A stretch of DNA of 6,936 bases, from contig DHWI01000099.1 in NCBI GenBank assembly GCA_002413095.1, forward strand, positions 12,910 to 19,845. Direction: 5' to 3'. The position numbers and the translations under genes are program-made. The notes beneath the pieces are model-generated. The model was not told the origin of the DNA. It saw only the letters and a list, made by a program, of their open reading frames with translations, and searched no databases. Positions 4,232 through 6,936 of the stretch are shown one piece after another (the first letter of the stretch is position 1; every line of letters begins with the position of its first letter). The stretch comes from Thermoleophilia bacterium UBA5186 (GTDB lineage: Bacteria; Actinomycetota; Thermoleophilia; Gaiellales; Gaiellaceae).

Positions 4232-5650
4232 GTGGGCACCGCGCTCGCAATCGTGCTCTACGCGGCGCTGCTCGCATTCGCTGCCGCTGCCGTGTGGAGG
4301 CGGCCGGTGCTCGCGCTGTACCTCTTCGTGGTCGGCCTCGCCCTCCACAACGCCGCGATGGCCGTGCTGTACGGACTCGGGATACGCGGCGGTGCCCTGA
4401 CCGCGATCCAGGCCTGGAAGGAGATCCTCCTCGCGGTCGCGATTGCAAGCGTGGGGGCGTATGCGTGGCGTGCGCGGCACCTGCCGTTTCGGCCCGGTCG
4501 CGTCGACGCTCTGGCCCTCGGGTTTGCGGCCCTCGTGCTCCTCTACGCCGTCCTGCCCCAGCATCTGCTCGGGGGGAGCGCCGGCTCGAAGGGGATCCTC
4601 TACGCACTCCGGCACGATCTGTCGCCTGTTGCCGCGTACTTCGTCGGCCGGTCGCTTCCGCTCGGTCGCCGCGAGCTGCGCCGGCTCGCGTGGACGGTGC
4701 TCGGCGTCGCCGCCGCGGTCGCGGCGTTCGGCCTCGTCGAGGAGTACGCGGTCTCGCTGGACTGGTGGGCGCGACACGGAGCCGTCGGCTACTTCAACGA
4801 CCAGCTCGGATTCCGGTATCAGGGCCCGCGGCGGCTGCCCGAGAACTTCGTTTTCAACTCGGGGAACGAGCAGGAGCTGGCCCGGCGGCTCGTCTCCACG
4901 TTCCTCAGCCCGCTCGGCGCCTCGTATCTCTTCGTGGTCGGACTGCTCGTGGCCGCCTCCGTTCGCGCCCGCCGGCCCCTCTCGCTCGCCCTGGCCGGGC
5001 TCGTGGCCGTCGGGCTGCTCTTCACGTTCTCGCGCGCCTCGATCGCCGCCGCCGCTCTCGGGCTCTGCGTGGTCGCGCTCGTCCTACGGCGTCCGTGGGC
5101 GATCGCCGCTGCCGCCGCGCTCGTGGTCGCCGGGGTCGGCTTCGCCAGGGTGTTCCCCGACGTTGCGCCGCGCGCGCACTGGACGAAGCAGGAGCTCGTC
5201 CAGCAGCGAAAGCACGCGCATCAGAGCGGCGGCACCACCGGGACAGGCCTCGGCGAGTCCTCGACACGGAGCCACTTCGCCAGCCTGCGCGCAGGGGTGC
5301 GGACGGTCGCGCACCATCCCCAGGGCTTCGGGCTCGGCAACGCGGGCGAGACCGCTTCGCGCACGCACGTGAAGGTGAAGGCGGGCGAGTCGACCTACAC
5401 CGAGCTCGGGGTCGAGGCGGGTCTCCTCGGCGCGCTGGCGTTCATCGCGTGGAATCTGGCCCTCTTGCAGGGTCTCCTGCGCAGGGCGCGCGAGCGCGAG
5501 CTCGCCGTGGCCGCGGTCGCCGCCTCGCTGGTCGCGATTCTCGCGCTGGCCGTCCAGACGGACGTGCTCGGCGTCCCCTGGCTCGCGCTCTGCCTGTGGT
5601 GGATCGCGGGCTCGCTCCTGACCCCTGCGAATCCGTCTACCCTGGAGTGA
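4232..5650 (+). CDS. O-antigen ligase/polymerase-like polytopic membrane protein (Wzy/WaaL superfamily)
   Basis: A 472-residue integral membrane protein with about a dozen hydrophobic segments, roughly at 3-20, 26-48, 60-79, 91-110, 121-140, 151-172, 225-243, 249-265, 269-305 (two) and three more between 397 and 463. The central FTFSRASIAAAALGL (264-278) matches the signature of Wzy_C/O-antigen ligase proteins. It is followed by a large external loop (about 306-396) containing R353 and HHPQGFGLGNAG (361-372), then ESTYTELGVEAGLLG (386-400), corresponding to the family's conserved loop end. Such proteins transfer or polymerise lipid-linked glycans at the outer face of the membrane. The substrate is unknown and no glycosyltransferases lie nearby. 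I chose GTG 4232 over an upstream in-frame TTG at 4202, because the extra 10 residues lie within the terminator stem-loop and because of the TACCCT-N6 spacing. It overlaps the next gene by one base. Confidence 0.82.
   Translation: MGTALAIVLYAALLAFAAAAVWRRPVLALYLFVVGLALHNAAMAVLYGLGIRGGALTAIQAWKEILLAVAIASVGAYAWRARHLPFRPGRVDALALGFAALVLLYAVLPQHLLGGSAGSKGILYALRHDLSPVAAYFVGRSLPLGRRELRRLAWTVLGVAAAVAAFGLVEEYAVSLDWWARHGAVGYFNDQLGFRYQGPRRLPENFVFNSGNEQELARRLVSTFLSPLGASYLFVVGLLVAASVRARRPLSLALAGLVAVGLLFTFSRASIAAAALGLCVVALVLRRPWAIAAAAALVVAGVGFARVFPDVAPRAHWTKQELVQQRKHAHQSGGTTGTGLGESSTRSHFASLRAGVRTVAHHPQGFGLGNAGETASRTHVKVKAGESTYTELGVEAGLLGALAFIAWNLALLQGLLRRARERELAVAAVAASLVAILALAVQTDVLGVPWLALCLWWIAGSLLTPANPSTLE
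5638..5649 (+). promoter_or_regulatory. Putative internal leaderless -10 element (TACCCT-N6-ATG)
   Basis: TACCCT (5638-5643) lies six bases before the ATG at 5650, within the last codons of the membrane-protein gene. It copies the element before that gene exactly. A GGAG at 5644-5647 is only two bases from the ATG, too close to be a normal ribosome site. The enzyme gene could therefore be expressed on its own as a leaderless transcript, by coupling through the TGATG overlap, or both. Confidence 0.45.
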
Positions 5651-6153
5651 TGGCCGAGCCGATCGATCCAGGCGTCGACATCGGGCACGTCCACTTGAAG
5701 GTGGCCGACATCGACCGCGCGCTCGGCTTCTATCGCGACGTGCTCGGCTTCGACGTGACGCAGCGGCTCGGCGACCAGGCTGCCTTCATCAGCGCGGGCG
5801 GCTATCACCATCACATCGGCCTGAACACGTGGGAGTCCCGCGGAGGATCGCCGCCGCCGCCCGGAACGACGGGCCTCTACCACGTCGCCATTCGCTACCC
5901 GACGCGTGCCGCGCTCGGCGACGCGCTGCGAAGGCTCCGCGAAGCCGGGATTCCCCTCGAGGGCGCGACCGACCACGGCGTCAGCGAGGCGCTCTACCTC
6001 CGCGATCCCGACGACAACGGCGTGGAGCTCTACGTCGACCGGCCGAAGGAGGACTGGCCGCGACCCCCGGAAGGCGGGTCAGGCGTGGCCATGCACAACG
6101 CGCCGGTTGACCTCCAGGCCTTGCTGGCGGAGGCCGACGCCAAGAAGGACTAG
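5650..6153 (+). CDS. VOC-superfamily metalloenzyme (glyoxalase / extradiol dioxygenase type)
   Basis: A 167-residue soluble protein with two paired beta-alpha-beta modules of the vicinal oxygen chelate fold. The first opens with IGHVHLKVADIDRALGFYRDVLGF (11-34) and contains GGYHHHIGLNTW (50-61). The second opens with GLYHVAIRYP (75-84) and ends LRDPDDNGVELYVDRP (117-132). Likely metal ligands are histidines at 13 or 15, 53-55 and 78, and glutamate 126. The pattern is close to the CatE-like 'catechol-2,3-dioxygenase' group common in bacteria, but the family includes lyases, isomerases and resistance proteins, so the substrate is not predictable. About 35 residues of polar tail follow the fold. 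It begins at the stop of the membrane-protein gene (TGATG) and is followed directly by a strong stem-loop. No functional link to the upstream gene is apparent. Confidence 0.88.
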   Translation: MAEPIDPGVDIGHVHLKVADIDRALGFYRDVLGFDVTQRLGDQAAFISAGGYHHHIGLNTWESRGGSPPPPGTTGLYHVAIRYPTRAALGDALRRLREAGIPLEGATDHGVSEALYLRDPDDNGVELYVDRPKEDWPRPPEGGSGVAMHNAPVDLQALLAEADAKKD

Positions 6154-6181
6154 GAGTGCGCGCCCGGGTGGGCGCGCACTC
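6154..6181 (+). terminator. Perfect 12-bp stem-loop directly after the VOC gene
   Basis: GAGTGCGCGCCC (6154-6165) and GGGCGCGCACTC (6170-6181) form an uninterrupted 12-bp stem with a GGGT loop, starting at the base after the TAG stop. No T-run follows, as with the other stem-loops here. The symmetry means it would fold on either strand, but the position fits the end of the membrane protein-VOC transcript. Confidence 0.7.
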
Positions 6182-6217
6182 GCCCGGTAGCGGTTGCGCT
6201 ATACCTCCAAGACAGAG
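6182..6217 (+). promoter_or_regulatory. Probable promoter of the oxidoreductase alpha subunit gene
   Basis: TATACC at 6200-6205 is a good -10 candidate lying 12 bases before the ATG at 6218, so the leader would be only about seven bases. No Shine-Dalgarno sequence and no convincing -35 are seen in the 36 bases between the stem-loop and the start. Confidence 0.4.
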
Positions 6218-6936
6218 ATGTCCAAGCCGGTCGAGCAGGTCGACAGCGTCATCGTCCGCTTCGCGGGCGACTCCGGCGACGGAATGCAGCTCACCGGCGA
6301 CCGTTTCACGAGCGAGACGGCGATGCTCGGGAACGACATCTCGACCTATCCGGACTTCCCGGCGGAGATCCGCGCGCCGGCGGGCTCGCTGCCCGGCGTC
6401 TCGGGCTTCCAGCTCCACTTCGCCGACCACGACATCCTCACGCCCGGCGACGCGCCGAACGTGCTCGTCGCGATGAACCCGGCGGCGCTCCGCACGAACA
6501 TCGGCGACCTGCCGAAGGGCGGCACGCTGATCGTCAACACGGACGCCTTCGCCGAGCGCAACCTCACGAAGGCCGGCTACGCCGCGAACCCGCTCACCGA
6601 CGGCTCGCTCGACGAGTTCCAGGTGCACGAGGTGCCGCTGACGACGATGACGCTGGAGGCGCTCAAGGCGATCGACGTCACCAAGCGCGAGGCCGAGCGC
6701 GCGAAGAACATGTTCGCGCTCGGGTTGATGTGCTGGCTGTACCACCGGCCGACCGAAGGGACGATCGAGTTCCTCCGGCGCAAGTTCGCGAAGCTGCCCT
6801 CGATCGCCGAGGCGAATGTGATCGCTTTCAAGGCGGGGTACGCGTTCGGCGAGACGACCGAGGGCTTCGCGGTCACCTACGAAGTCAAACCTGCGCCGCT
6901 CAAGCCGGGCACGTACCGCAACATCACCGGCAACCA
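6218..6936 (+). CDS. korA: 2-oxoacid:ferredoxin oxidoreductase alpha subunit, N-terminal part (KorA type)
   Basis: The first 239 codons of a gene that runs off the right edge. The product oxidatively decarboxylates a 2-oxoacid, probably 2-oxoglutarate, to the acyl-CoA, passing electrons to ferredoxin; it works with a thiamine-diphosphate-binding beta subunit. The visible part is the gamma-type domain fused at the N-terminus of the alpha chain: RFAGDSGDGMQLTGDRFTSE (14-33), YPDFPAEIRAPAGSLPGVS (44-62), then VLVAMNPAALRTNI (82-95), a helical segment with KNMFALGLMCWLYHRP (163-178), and PGTYRNITGN at 230-239 leading into the pyrimidine-binding domain. Full-length relatives have about 600 residues, so over half is missing. 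The motifs resemble actinobacterial KorA, which replaces or supplements 2-oxoglutarate dehydrogenase. 2-oxoglutarate rather than pyruvate is inference from that resemblance. The beta subunit would be expected just downstream. Confidence 0.92.
   Translation, partial: MSKPVEQVDSVIVRFAGDSGDGMQLTGDRFTSETAMLGNDISTYPDFPAEIRAPAGSLPGVSGFQLHFADHDILTPGDAPNVLVAMNPAALRTNIGDLPKGGTLIVNTDAFAERNLTKAGYAANPLTDGSLDEFQVHEVPLTTMTLEALKAIDVTKREAERAKNMFALGLMCWLYHRPTEGTIEFLRRKFAKLPSIAEANVIAFKAGYAFGETTEGFAVTYEVKPAPLKPGTYRNITGN

Noticed and set aside
4294..5649. Long upstream extension of the VOC frame
   Set aside because: It overlaps the whole membrane-protein gene with shadow-type composition; the VOC fold begins just after the ATG at 5650.
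1..6936. CRISPR arrays, tRNA/rRNA genes, insertion sequences, phage attachment sites
   Set aside because: I saw no regularly spaced repeats, no tRNA-like cloverleaf, no transposase motifs and no terminal inverted repeats in the window.

Overview
The window is GC-rich and densely coding. Codons end mostly in G or C, and GTG and TTG starts appear beside ATG. The start of a large 2-oxoacid:ferredoxin oxidoreductase alpha subunit at the right end resembles the actinobacterial KorA type, and two genes look leaderless, with a TANNNT box six bases before the start codon. Together these suggest an actinobacterium, possibly of the Thermoleophilia/Gaiellales kind. That placement is inference; no rRNA or other firm taxonomic marker is present.

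Left half, minus strand (1-3963): reading in the direction of transcription, an XRE-type helix-turn-helix regulator with a long TPR array (3963 to 2635) overlaps an AlkA-like DNA glycosylase gene (2638 to 1745) by GTGA. A 112-base gap with three tandem hairpins and a probable promoter follows. Next come proC (1632 to 808, proline synthesis), pgl (811 to 122, pentose phosphate pathway), which overlaps proC by ATGA, and the first 29 codons of an unrecognised gene (89 to 1).

Centre (3964-4219): the regulator is divergent from a compact unit that no long reading frame explains. It has a consensus -35 box, an AT-richer promoter region with two perfect palindromes, a near-perfect Shine-Dalgarno sequence, a 28-codon reading frame starting with TTG, and a strong 10-bp stem-loop just after the stop. 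The predicted peptide has a basic start, a hydrophobic core and a short C-terminal tail ending APWGP. An HTH-TPR protein next to a small secreted-peptide-like gene is the layout of RRNPP quorum-sensing systems (Rap, NprR, PlcR, PrgX, Rgg), known mainly from Firmicutes. This is the most interesting part of the window: a candidate peptide-receptor pair in a high-GC, actinobacterium-like genome, with the receptor gene translationally coupled to a DNA-repair glycosylase gene.

Right half, plus strand (4220-6936): a polytopic O-antigen ligase/polymerase-like membrane protein (4232-5650) overlaps by one base a VOC (glyoxalase/extradiol dioxygenase-type) metalloenzyme gene (5650-6153). A 12-bp stem-loop follows directly, and then the N-terminal 239 codons of a 2-oxoacid:ferredoxin oxidoreductase alpha subunit (6218 to the window edge). 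These genes appear functionally unrelated to the left half.
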